Positions 1 to 6,077 of a stretch of DNA of 11,876 nt are shown here, one piece after another (within the stretch, counting starts at the first letter, position 1; every line of letters begins with the position of its first letter). Source of the stretch: Candidatus Omnitrophota bacterium (GTDB lineage: Bacteria; Omnitrophota; Omnitrophia; Omnitrophales; Danuiimicrobiaceae); the NCBI GenBank assembly GCA_016206815.1, contig JACQQT010000058.1, forward strand, positions 1 to 11,876, given 5' to 3'. The notes under the pieces are model-generated. The model was not told where the DNA came from. It did no database searches and saw only the letters and a list, made by a program, of their open reading frames with translations. Made by a program: the position numbers and the translations under genes.

Positions 1-1
1 G

Positions 2-13
2 GCTGCGGGTTAG
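2..13 (+). CDS. rplF: Possible 3' end of rplF (ribosomal protein L6), partial
   Basis: The first bases read in one frame as Ala-Ala-Gly followed by a TAG stop at 11-13, two bases before the L18 start. In spc-type operons the gene immediately before rplR is rplF, and L6 proteins commonly end in a short Lys/Ala/Gly-rich tail, so this is probably the last three codons of L6. Only the stop and three residues are visible, so the identification rests almost wholly on gene order. Confidence 0.4.
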   Translation, partial: AAG

Positions 14-15
14 CG

Positions 16-384
16 ATGTTGACGGCCATGAAAGAAGCGGCTTTAGAAAAGCGCCATTTCAGGATACGCAGGAAGGTGATCGGGTCCCCCGAGCGGCCTC
101 GGCTGAGTGTGCACAGATCGCATTTAAATTTGTTTGTCCAGTTGGTTGACGATCTTGCGGAACGCACCTTGTTTTCTTCATCTACTTTAAAAACCGATTT
201 TCGCGGAAAAGGCCGTCAACAGTTTGGAAATATCGAGGGGGCGAAGAAATTTGGAGCGTTTCTTGCCGAGGAACTTAAAAAGAAAAAAATAACTCAGGTT
301 GTTTTTGACCGCGGCGGCTATGCCTATCACGGTCGAATTAAAGTATTTGCCGAAGCCCTGCGCCAGAACGGCATTCAGTTTTAG
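16..384 (+). CDS. rplR: 50S ribosomal protein L18
   Basis: L18 binds 5S rRNA together with L5 and helps attach the 5S particle to the central protuberance of the large subunit. The 122-residue product has the family pattern: a basic N-terminus (RIRRKV), the PERPRLSVHRS segment at residues 25-35, and the C-terminal signature VVFDRGGYAYHGRI followed by a QNGIQF end. The length matches the usual 117-122. The ATG at 16 gives an N-terminus about as long as in well-known L18 proteins. A second in-frame ATG at 28 is a possible alternative, and neither has a clear Shine-Dalgarno sequence. The start is two bases after the presumed rplF stop, which suggests translational coupling. The next gene, rpsE, begins 16 bases after the stop. 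Confidence 0.95.
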   Translation: MLTAMKEAALEKRHFRIRRKVIGSPERPRLSVHRSHLNLFVQLVDDLAERTLFSSSTLKTDFRGKGRQQFGNIEGAKKFGAFLAEELKKKKITQVVFDRGGYAYHGRIKVFAEALRQNGIQF

Positions 385-390
385 AAGGAG
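384..390 (+). promoter_or_regulatory. Shine-Dalgarno deciding a TTG start for rpsE
   Basis: The string GAAGGAG begins on the last base of the rplR stop codon and lies 10 bases before the in-frame TTG at 401. It is the only strong ribosome binding site near the expected S5 N-terminus. No in-frame ATG lies between it and the conserved S5 body. A GTG at 393 is out of frame. This supports TTG at 401 as the rpsE start. Confidence 0.7.
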
Positions 391-400
391 CGGTGAGGAA

Positions 401-964
401 TTGAACGAGACAAAGGGAACAACTAATCCAAGGACGGGAAAAGAAAAACCATTCTCAGTAGCCCCGGCGGGCTATGATTCTGCGTCACTCGAAAAAGTGA
501 TTCAGATTAATCGAAACGCGAAAGTCGTCAAAGGAGGAAGGCGTTTTCATTTCAGCGCTTTGGTGGTGGTTGGAAATGGTGCCGGAAAAGTAGGTTACGC
601 ACTCGAGAAGGCAAGTGAGGTATCGGATGCCATTCGGAAGTCTTTAGCTGCCGCCCGGAAGAAGCAAATAACGATTCCCCTGAAAGGGACCACGATCCCG
701 CATGAAATTATTGGAAATTACGGCGCCGCGAAAGTCCTTTTGAAACCGGCGGTGGACGGTACCGGCGTGATTGCGGGCGGTGCGGTGCGGGCGGTTTGCG
801 AGTGTTGCGGGATCAAGAATGTTTTAACGAAAAGTTTGGGAAGCGATAATGCGGTCAATGTTTTAAAAGCAACGCTTTCAGGGTTGCAAAATTTAACGGT
901 GCGTCGCGAGACGGATCGCCGGGAAGGAACATTCGAAAGTGAGACCCAAGAAGTCATATCATAA
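401..964 (+). CDS. rpsE: 30S ribosomal protein S5
   Basis: S5 sits on the solvent side of the small subunit near S4 and S8 and contributes to decoding fidelity and mRNA helicase activity at the entry site. With the TTG start the protein is 187 residues, somewhat longer than the E. coli form (about 166), mainly through a Lys/Thr-rich N-terminus. The S5 double-stranded RNA-binding-like domain is seen at about residues 30-95 (VIQINRNAKVVKGGRRFHFSA, with VVVGNGAGKVGYALEKA after it). The C-terminal domain carries GTGVIAGGAVRAV at 120-132 and GIKNVLTKSLGSDNAVNVLKAT. The reading frame is open back to 299, but that upstream part overlaps rplR and has no S5 similarity. The 3' end overlaps rplO by 26 bases. 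No rpmD follows. Confidence 0.95.
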   Translation: MNETKGTTNPRTGKEKPFSVAPAGYDSASLEKVIQINRNAKVVKGGRRFHFSALVVVGNGAGKVGYALEKASEVSDAIRKSLAAARKKQITIPLKGTTIPHEIIGNYGAAKVLLKPAVDGTGVIAGGAVRAVCECCGIKNVLTKSLGSDNAVNVLKATLSGLQNLTVRRETDRREGTFESETQEVIS

Positions 965-1370
965 GCGGCCTAAACGGATCGGACGCGGCCCCGGTTCGGG
1001 TCACGGCAAAACTTCGACCAAAGGCCATAAAGGTCAAAGGGCGAGGTCCGGTTTTCATATGCGGCCCGCCTTTGAAGGAGGACAGACTCCGCTTCACCAA
1101 AGAATCCCGAAGCGCGGGTTCATTCAGCCGCATCATAAGACCTATGCAATTCTTAATCTGGATCAGCTGGATCGTTTAAAGGTGTCCGATATTTCGCCGG
1201 ATTGGTTGCTTCAAAACGGAATCCTAAAGGATCTCAAAGACGGTCTGAAAATATTGGGCCGTGGGAAATTAGGACAAAAGATTAAAGTCCAGGCGCATCG
1301 GTTTAGCGCGCAAGCTATGGAAGCGATCAAAAAAGCGGGCGGTGAGCCTGTTTTGATCGAACGAAAATAA
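939..1370 (+). CDS. rplO: 50S ribosomal protein L15
   Basis: L15 is an assembly protein of the large subunit that threads a glycine-rich N-terminal arm into 23S rRNA. The 143-residue product shows the characteristic arm RIGRGPGSGHGKT followed by GHKGQRARSG, then FEGGQTPLHQRIPKRGF and a globular C-terminal domain ending AGGEPVLIERK. The start is GTG at 939, inside the end of rpsE, with an AAGGA ribosome binding site at 924-928. No in-frame ATG lies upstream. The N-terminus is shorter than usual: the customary leading segment (MKL-x-x-L-x-P-x-x-G-type) is reduced to about ten basic residues. Overlap with rpsE implies coupled translation. secY begins 12 bases downstream. Confidence 0.95.
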   Translation: MRPKKSYHKRPKRIGRGPGSGHGKTSTKGHKGQRARSGFHMRPAFEGGQTPLHQRIPKRGFIQPHHKTYAILNLDQLDRLKVSDISPDWLLQNGILKDLKDGLKILGRGKLGQKIKVQAHRFSAQAMEAIKKAGGEPVLIERK

Positions 1371-1382
1371 CATTGCGTTCTC

Positions 1383-2726
1383 ATGCTTAAAGCACTTGGG
1401 AATATTTTTAAAGTTCCGGAACTTAAAAGAAAAGTTCTGTATACGCTCTTTATCATGGCCGTTTATCGATTGGGAGCACACGTTCCGACACCCGGAGTGG
1501 ACGGAACGGCGCTGAGTCAATTTTTCCAGCGGATTGCCGCAAGTGCAGGCGGAAACTTGTTTGGGATCATGGCGCTTTTTTCGGGAGGTGCTTTGCAAAA
1601 AGCCACCGTTTTTGCGCTGGGGATCATGCCCTACATTTCCGCTTCGATTATTTTGCAGCTGTTGACGGTGGTAATCCCGCAGCTTGAGAAATTAGCAAAG
1701 GAGGGCGGAGAAGAAGGCCGGCGTACCTTGATTCAATATACCCGTTATGGGACATTGTTCTTGGCGCTCATTCAGACTTTTTTTATTTCGCTTTGGCTCG
1801 AGAATCCAAACGCGTTTCAAGGGACCGTGATTGTTCCAAACCCAGGCTGGTCGTTTCGGTTGATGACGATTTTGACCCTGACTGCCGGCACCGTGTTCAT
1901 CATGTGGCTGGGCGAGCAGATTGATGAGCACGGGATCGGAAACGGAATGTCGATTTTAATTACGGCGGGAATCATAGAGGCGCTTCCGACGGCAGTGATC
2001 CAAACCAGTTCTTTGGTTCGGTTTGGGCAGCTGGCTTATTGGAAATTGGGGTTGATGGTGGTGCTGTTTGTGTTTACGGTGATCGGCGTCATTTTAATCA
2101 TCCAGGGGCAGCGCAAGATTCCGGTTCAGTATGCAAAACAAATTCGCGGACACCGGGTCTACGGCGGGCAAAGTACTTTTCTGCCGCTCAAGGTAAACCA
2201 AGCGGGTGTGATTCCGATTATTTTTGCACAATCGGTGATCTTATTCCCGGCAACGATCGCCGGATTCTTTCCGTCCGGCGCGGTTCGTTCGATCGCAACT
2301 TGGCTGACGCCGGGGACGGTGTTGTACATCGGAATGGAAGCTTTTTTGATTATTTTCTTTACGTTCTTTTATACGGCCATTACGTTTAATCCAATCGAAG
2401 TGAGCAGCAATTTGCAGAAGTACGGCGGATTTATTCCGGGCATTCGGCCCGGGAAAAATACGGCCGAGCATTTGGATTATTTGATGACACGGATTGCATT
2501 TACGGGAGCACTTTTCCTGGCTTTAATTGCGGTTTTCCCGAGCATCATTAATTCGCCCAAGGTACTTAACATTCCTTTTTTGGTGGCCAGCTTTTTTGGC
2601 GGAACCGGGCTTTTGATTATTGTCGGTGTGGTGTTGGACACGATGAAGCGAATCGAGTCTCAGCTTCTCATGCGCCATTATGAGGGTTTCGTTAAAAAAG
2701 GGAAATTGAAAGCGCGCGTTCGTTAA
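1383..2726 (+). CDS. secY: Protein translocase channel subunit SecY
   Basis: SecY is the central pore of the SecYEG inner-membrane translocon, used with SecA for export and with ribosomes for membrane protein insertion. The 447-residue product has the normal length and the ten hydrophobic segments expected. Visible family marks are the plug/TM2 region GGALQKATVFALGIMPYIS at about residues 68-86, the cytoplasmic loop QRKIPVQYAKQIRG at 243-256, the TM7 entry LPLKVNQAGVIPIIFAQS at 267-284, and the C5 loop GGFIPGIRPGKNT at 348-360 with the Arg that contacts SecA or the ribosome. The ATG lies 12 bases after rplO with no clear Shine-Dalgarno, so it may depend on coupling. The stop abuts the adk start with no spacer. 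Confidence 0.98.
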   Translation: MLKALGNIFKVPELKRKVLYTLFIMAVYRLGAHVPTPGVDGTALSQFFQRIAASAGGNLFGIMALFSGGALQKATVFALGIMPYISASIILQLLTVVIPQLEKLAKEGGEEGRRTLIQYTRYGTLFLALIQTFFISLWLENPNAFQGTVIVPNPGWSFRLMTILTLTAGTVFIMWLGEQIDEHGIGNGMSILITAGIIEALPTAVIQTSSLVRFGQLAYWKLGLMVVLFVFTVIGVILIIQGQRKIPVQYAKQIRGHRVYGGQSTFLPLKVNQAGVIPIIFAQSVILFPATIAGFFPSGAVRSIATWLTPGTVLYIGMEAFLIIFFTFFYTAITFNPIEVSSNLQKYGGFIPGIRPGKNTAEHLDYLMTRIAFTGALFLALIAVFPSIINSPKVLNIPFLVASFFGGTGLLIIVGVVLDTMKRIESQLLMRHYEGFVKKGKLKARVR

Positions 2727-3383
2727 ATGACGGGGCTGAGAATCGTTCTTTTAGGGCCGCCGGGCGCCGGCAAAGGAACTCATGCCAAAGTTTTGAGTCG
2801 GACGCATGGGATTCTTCATATTTCGACGGGGGATATTCTTCGGTCTCAGATTCAAGCAGGAACCGAACTTGGAAAACGTGCAAAATCGTTCATTGACAGC
2901 GGGAAATTAGTTCCCGACGATCTGGTGGTTGAAATGATTCAGGATCGGCTCAACCGTCCGGATGTCCAAAAAGGGTTTATTTTGGATGGATTCCCAAGAA
3001 CCGTTGAGCAGGCAAAAGCGTTGGAGGCGATGCTCGAGGCAAGCAAAACGCCTCTGGGGGTCGTTCTTGAATTCGCCACTTCAGAGGCGGTCATTGTGAA
3101 TCGGTTATCGGGAAGGCGTGCTTGTCCAAAATGCGGTACCAATTATCACATCCGCAATATTCCTCCGAAGCAGGAAGGAATTTGTGACCTTTGCGGGAGC
3201 GCCCTGATTCAGCGGAAAGATGACAAACCGGAAACCATTCGAGAGCGATTAAAAGTTTATCACGAGCAAACAGCTCCGCTGATTAAGTTTTACAAGAAGC
3301 GTAAGACGCTTCGCGCCGTCAATGGCGACCTGGAGATTGAACCGCTTCAGGCGGAATTGGCAAAACAGCTTCAAACGCTATGA
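2727..3383 (+). CDS. adk: Adenylate kinase, long zinc-lid form
   Basis: This enzyme interconverts ATP + AMP and 2 ADP in the cytoplasm and sets the adenylate energy charge. The 218-residue protein has the P-loop GPPGAGKGT at residues 10-18, the AMP-site segment HISTGDILR at 31-39, and DGFPRT at 87-92. It has a long LID domain (about 127-166) containing the four-cysteine zinc knuckle C133-x2-C136 and C153-x2-C156. The four-Cys lid is typical of Gram-positive and many deep-branching bacteria, whereas enterobacterial Adk uses a hydrogen-bonded lid. The start codon directly follows the secY stop, and the end overlaps map in an ATGA, so the gene is translationally embedded in the secY-adk-map cluster. 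Confidence 0.98.
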   Translation: MTGLRIVLLGPPGAGKGTHAKVLSRTHGILHISTGDILRSQIQAGTELGKRAKSFIDSGKLVPDDLVVEMIQDRLNRPDVQKGFILDGFPRTVEQAKALEAMLEASKTPLGVVLEFATSEAVIVNRLSGRRACPKCGTNYHIRNIPPKQEGICDLCGSALIQRKDDKPETIRERLKVYHEQTAPLIKFYKKRKTLRAVNGDLEIEPLQAELAKQLQTL

Positions 3384-4165
3384 TCTCTTTGAAATCAAAG
3401 CGGGAAATCGAGATCATGCGTCAAGCGGCGCACCGGCTGAAGATTGTTTTTCAAGAATTGAAACAATTGATCAAGATCGGGATGACGACCCTTGAGATTG
3501 ACCGCCAGGCAGCGCGTTTGATTGAAGCGCAAACGGCAGCCCCGGCTTTTAAAGGTTATCGAGGTTATCCGGCGTGTATTTGCACCTCCGTCAATGAAGA
3601 GGTGGTTCACGGGATTCCTTCGAAACGGAAGATTAAAGCGGGAGATCTCTTAAGCGTTGACATCGGTTTGATTTATCAAGGTTACGTCAGCGACGCCGCT
3701 CGAACGTGGGCGATCGGTCAAGTGAGCGAAGAAGCATGGGAGCTTGTCGAAACAGCTCGGAAAGCGCTTTATATCGGCATGAGTCAGATGAAAGCCGGCA
3801 ATCATTTGGGAAATTTGTCTCATGCGATTCAAAATTATGTTGAGACGCAGGGGTTCTCAGTCATCCGTGATTTCGTAGGACATGGGATCGGACGAGCGAT
3901 GCACGAAGATCCGCAAGTCCCAAATTTTGGAAAGCCCGGAAGAGGGCCGAAGTTGGAAGCGGGAATAGTGCTTGCAATTGAACCGATGGTGGCCGCCGGA
4001 AGCTGGGAGGTTGATATTTTGGAAGATGCTTGGACCGTGGTAACGCGTGATCGCCAACCGGCGGCGCATTACGAGGATACCATCGCGCTGACCGAGAAAG
4101 GACCCGAGAATTTAACGGGTTCTCAAACATGTGAAGAAAAGGACAGTCAAGAGGAGATTGGGTAG
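3380..4165 (+). CDS. map: Methionine aminopeptidase, type I
   Basis: Map removes the initiator methionine from nascent proteins whose second residue is small. It acts at the ribosome exit tunnel on deformylated chains. The 261-residue protein carries the complete dinuclear metal site of the pita-bread fold: D94 (SVDIG), D105 (SDAARTW), H168 (GHGIG), E201 (AIEPM) and E232 (YEDTIALT). It also carries the catalytic histidines H77 (VVHGIP) and H175 (MHEDP). Each position is offset by three from the E. coli residues as I recall them. No N-terminal zinc-finger extension is present, so it is the short type Ia form. The last 20 or so residues are a polar tail rich in Glu/Ser. Start overlaps the adk stop (ATGA), and infA starts two bases after its stop. 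Confidence 0.97.
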   Translation: MISLKSKREIEIMRQAAHRLKIVFQELKQLIKIGMTTLEIDRQAARLIEAQTAAPAFKGYRGYPACICTSVNEEVVHGIPSKRKIKAGDLLSVDIGLIYQGYVSDAARTWAIGQVSEEAWELVETARKALYIGMSQMKAGNHLGNLSHAIQNYVETQGFSVIRDFVGHGIGRAMHEDPQVPNFGKPGRGPKLEAGIVLAIEPMVAAGSWEVDILEDAWTVVTRDRQPAAHYEDTIALTEKGPENLTGSQTCEEKDSQEEIG

Positions 4166-4167
4166 AA

Positions 4168-4383
4168 ATGCCGAAAGAGGATGCGATTGAAGTGGAAGGG
4201 ACCATTGTCGAGCCGTTACCGAACGCGATGTTTCGGGTGCAATTAGATAATGGCCATAAAGTGCTCGCCCATATTTCGGGAAAGATGCGCATGCATTATA
4301 TTCGTATTTTATCGGGGGATCGCGTGAAGCTCGAGCTCTCTCCCTATGATTTAACGAGAGGACGAATTACGTACCGGATTTGA
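4168..4383 (+). CDS. infA: Translation initiation factor IF-1
   Basis: IF-1 occupies the 30S A site during initiation and cooperates with IF-2 and IF-3. The 71-residue single-OB-fold protein has the full family pattern: EDAIEVEGTIVEPLPNAMFRV, then GHKVLAHISGKMRMHYIRIL, then GDRVKLELSPYDLTRGRITYR. It ends one residue short of the common YRYK-type terminus. A GAGGAG ribosome binding site at 4151-4156 lies inside the end of map, 11 bases before the ATG. After the TGA comes the only sizeable gap of the window, filled by an inverted-repeat element. Confidence 0.97.
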   Translation: MPKEDAIEVEGTIVEPLPNAMFRVQLDNGHKVLAHISGKMRMHYIRILSGDRVKLELSPYDLTRGRITYRI

Positions 4384-4432
4384 CACGAAGTGTCATCCCC
4401 GAAATCTTTAACACTCGCGCCGATGCGCGGAG

Positions 4433-4471
4433 CACTTTTCGGGAAGAACTTGACGTTCTTCTCCGAAAGTG
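4433..4471 (+). other. Long imperfect hairpin inside the repeat
   Basis: The left arm at 4433-4449 (CACTTTTCGG then GAAGAAC) pairs with the right arm at 4455-4471 (GTTCTTC then TCCGAAAGTG) around a five-base loop TTGAC. I count 16 pairs with one bulged base on each side, at 4436 and 4462. There is no T-run after it, so it does not look like an intrinsic terminator. In the transcript it could act as an RNA-processing or stability element between infA and rpmJ. Confidence 0.7.
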
Positions 4472-4491
4472 TCGGGGATCTAAATGTATGG

Positions 4492-4511
4492 ATTCCCGCT
4501 TTCGCGGGAAT
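4492..4511 (+). other. Perfect GC-rich hairpin just before the rpmJ ribosome binding site
   Basis: ATTCCCGC at 4492-4499 is the exact reverse complement of GCGGGAAT at 4504-4511, with loop TTTC. It ends about seven bases before the GGAG (4518-4521) that serves rpmJ. The stem leaves the ribosome binding site single-stranded and lacks a following T-run, so a terminator role is unlikely. The arms are the conserved end of the repeat element. Confidence 0.75.
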
Positions 4512-4527
4512 GACAATGGAGATAAAG

Positions 4528-4641
4528 ATGAAGGTAAGAAGTTCTGTGAAACGAATTTGTGAACATTGCAAAATAGTGCGTCGGAAGCGCGTCGTCTATG
4601 TGACCTGCACCAATCCGAAACACAAGCAAAGGCAGGGATAA
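4528..4641 (+). CDS. rpmJ: 50S ribosomal protein L36, zinc-binding (C+) form
   Basis: L36 is the smallest large-subunit protein and binds 23S rRNA near the peptidyl transferase side. The 37-residue product starts with the canonical MKVRSSVKRIC, contains the zinc ligands C11, C14, C27 and H32, and ends with the family's PKHKQRQG. The true start is the ATG at 4528, preceded by GGAG at 4518-4521. The frame stays open back to 4390 through the repeat, but that stretch encodes repeat-derived residues and not L36. rpsM begins two bases after the stop. The gene sits at the usual infA-rpmJ-rpsM position. Confidence 0.97.
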   Translation: MKVRSSVKRICEHCKIVRRKRVVYVTCTNPKHKQRQG

Positions 4642-4643
4642 AG

Positions 4644-5033
4644 ATGCCCAGAGTTTTTGGAGTTGATCTTCCGCGGGAAAAACGAGCCGATGTCGCGCTG
4701 ACCTATCTCTATGGCGTGGGGCTTGCTTTGTCTAAGAAAGTTCTAAACGAGGCTAAAGTTGAGCTCAACAAAAGAGCAAAAGACCTGACAGACAAGGAAG
4801 TAGCACAGATTACCTCCGTGATTCAGAAATCCAATTTAAAAGTGGAGGGCGATTTAAGGCGCGAAGTTCAACAGAATATTAAGCGTTTGATTGATATTCG
4901 GAGTTATCGCGGCTCTCGCCATTTGAAAGGGCTCCCGGTCCGCGGTCAACGCACCCACACGAATGCGCGGACACGGAAGGGACCGCGGAAAACGGTGGGC
5001 GGACTTTTGAAAAAACCGCCCTCACCCAAGTAG
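4644..5033 (+). CDS. rpsM: 30S ribosomal protein S13
   Basis: S13 lies in the head of the small subunit and contacts the P-site tRNA and, through bridges, L5. The 129-residue protein has the expected MPRVFGVDLPREKRADVALT start, the helix-two-turn-helix core (YGVGLALSKKVL), the RLIDIRSYRGSRH segment, and the basic C-terminal tail with GLPVRGQRTHTNARTRKGP that reaches the tRNA. The ATG at 4644 is two bases after the rpmJ stop, with an AGGG-type ribosome binding site within the end of rpmJ. An upstream in-frame start at 4566 lies inside rpmJ and is not supported by S13 similarity. Confidence 0.97.
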   Translation: MPRVFGVDLPREKRADVALTYLYGVGLALSKKVLNEAKVELNKRAKDLTDKEVAQITSVIQKSNLKVEGDLRREVQQNIKRLIDIRSYRGSRHLKGLPVRGQRTHTNARTRKGPRKTVGGLLKKPPSPK

Positions 5034-5058
5034 TTATGAGGATAGAGGAAAGGAAATT

Positions 5059-5427
5059 ATGGCAAAGAAGAAATCCAAACTAGTTCCAAAAGGAGTCGTT
5101 CATATTCTGGCTTCCTTTAATAATACGGTGATTACGATTACCGATACGGCAGGCAATACGGTTTGCTGGGCAAGTTCCGGAAGCGCGGGATTTAAAGGGT
5201 CAAAAAAATCGACTCCCTTTGCTGCGCAAGTTGCCTCTGAACAAGCTGCGCGCAAAGCGTTGGAAAATGGCATGAAAGAAGTAGAGGTCTACGTCAGCGG
5301 CCCCGGTTCCGGGCGAGAATCTGCCATCCGAGCGCTTCAGACGGTTGGGCTTCAGGTCAGTACGATCAAGGATGTGACGCCGTTGCCGCACAATGGTTGT
5401 CGTCCACCCAAAAAGAGAAGGGTTTAA
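5059..5427 (+). CDS. rpsK: 30S ribosomal protein S11
   Basis: S11 is on the small-subunit platform next to S18 and near the mRNA exit. The 122-residue protein shows the complete family pattern: GVVHILASFNNTVITITD, then WASSGSAGFKGSKKSTPFAA, the AARKALENGMKEVEVYVSGPGSGRE segment, and the C-terminal end VTPLPHNGCRPPKKRRV with the Asn-Gly that in many bacteria is an isoaspartate site. The upstream AAAGGA ribosome binding site lies a few bases before the ATG, in the 25-base gap after rpsM. rpsD follows after four bases. Confidence 0.97.
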   Translation: MAKKKSKLVPKGVVHILASFNNTVITITDTAGNTVCWASSGSAGFKGSKKSTPFAAQVASEQAARKALENGMKEVEVYVSGPGSGRESAIRALQTVGLQVSTIKDVTPLPHNGCRPPKKRRV

Positions 5428-5431
5428 TTTT

Positions 5432-6058
5432 ATGGCGCGAAGAACAGGTCCGGTTTGCCGGCTTTGCCGACGAGAAGGCATCAAGTTATTTTTAAAGGGA
5501 ATTCGGTGTACGGGGGACAAGTGTGCCATCGAACGGCGGAACCATCCTCCCGGAATGCATCGGCGGGGGAGAGGAAAGCTTTCTGATTATGGAGTGCAGC
5601 TTCGTGAAAAGCAGAAGGCGAAAAAGATATATGGAATGATGGAACGGCAATTCCACATCTTTTTCAAACGTGCATCTAAGAAACAAGGAATTACGGGCGA
5701 GACCTTAATCCAATTGTTAGAGCGCAGGTTGGACAGCGTTGTCTACCGGTTGCTTTTCGTTCCTTCCCGCGCCGAAGCGCGCCAGTTGGTGAATCACGGT
5801 TCGATTTTAGTAAACGGGCGAGCGGTTAATATTCCTTCGTTTCAAGTGCGTACCGGCGATGTCATTCAGCCGCAAGCGGGAGAATCACTCAAGAAACGTA
5901 TTGAGAGTAATCTGGAAATGTTGAAGGATCGACCGACGCCGGAATGGTTGGAACTGAATCGCGCGACTTTGGAGGCTAAAGTCACGCGATTGCCGGAAAA
6001 AGCAGATGCCGGTCTTCCGATCGAAGAATCGCAGATCGTGGAGTTGTATTCTAAATAA
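5432..6058 (+). CDS. rpsD: 30S ribosomal protein S4, zinc-binding (C+) form
   Basis: S4 nucleates small-subunit assembly on 16S rRNA. In enteric bacteria it is also the translational repressor of the alpha operon. The 208-residue protein begins MARRTGPVCRLC and keeps the zinc knuckle C9, C12, C26, C31 that some lineages have lost. An S4 RNA-binding domain follows (RRLDSVVYRL, PSRAEARQLVNHGSILVNGRAVNIPS). The C-terminus is slightly longer than the common form, ending in SQIVELYSK. The ATG at 5432 is chosen because the MARRTGP terminus is canonical and an AAGG lies at 5418-5421. The upstream in-frame start at 5393 lies inside rpsK. No S4-binding leader pseudoknot was recognised upstream of rpsM. 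Confidence 0.97.
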   Translation: MARRTGPVCRLCRREGIKLFLKGIRCTGDKCAIERRNHPPGMHRRGRGKLSDYGVQLREKQKAKKIYGMMERQFHIFFKRASKKQGITGETLIQLLERRLDSVVYRLLFVPSRAEARQLVNHGSILVNGRAVNIPSFQVRTGDVIQPQAGESLKKRIESNLEMLKDRPTPEWLELNRATLEAKVTRLPEKADAGLPIEESQIVELYSK

Positions 6059-6077
6059 TTGAAAAGGAGAAAAACTC

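Larger units (their letters stand above)
4391..4515. repeat. MITE/REP-like intergenic repeat with terminal inverted repeats
   Basis: The infA-rpmJ gap is occupied by a roughly 125 bp element bounded by near-matching inverted termini: TGTCATCCCCG at 4391-4401 and CGGGAATGACA at 4505-4515. Internally it contains an 8 bp inverted repeat ATCCCCGA (4395-4402) / TCGGGGAT (4472-4479), a 16 bp bulged hairpin at 4433-4471, a 5 bp hairpin at 4416-4429 and a perfect 8 bp hairpin at 4492-4511. Its conceptual translations include the strings WIPAFAGMT, SRFRGND and VIPAKAGIH. From memory, these recur as spurious proteins wherever this ATTCCCGC...GCGGGAAT repeat type is dispersed in bacterial genomes. No transposase is encoded and no clear target duplication is visible, so mobility is inferred. 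Confidence 0.75.

Noticed and set aside
299..400. Longer S5 from the ATG at 299
   Set aside because: This part overlaps the conserved C-terminus of L18 in another frame and does not resemble S5.
4450..4486. Promoter inside the repeat, with TTGACG at 4450-4455 as a -35 box
   Set aside because: No acceptable -10 lies 16-18 bases downstream. The nearest AT-rich hexamers are 23-25 bases away, and the TTGAC is the loop of a hairpin.
4433..4511. Rho-independent terminator(s) after infA
   Set aside because: The hairpins are strong, but none is followed by a run of T, and essential operon genes continue immediately downstream.
4390..4527. N-terminal extension of L36 (83 residues) or a short overlapping gene from 4380
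   Set aside because: The frame is open only because the repeat happens to lack stops. The encoded residues (WIPAFAGMT, SRFRGND type) are repeat-derived, and canonical L36 starts at 4528 with its own GGAG.
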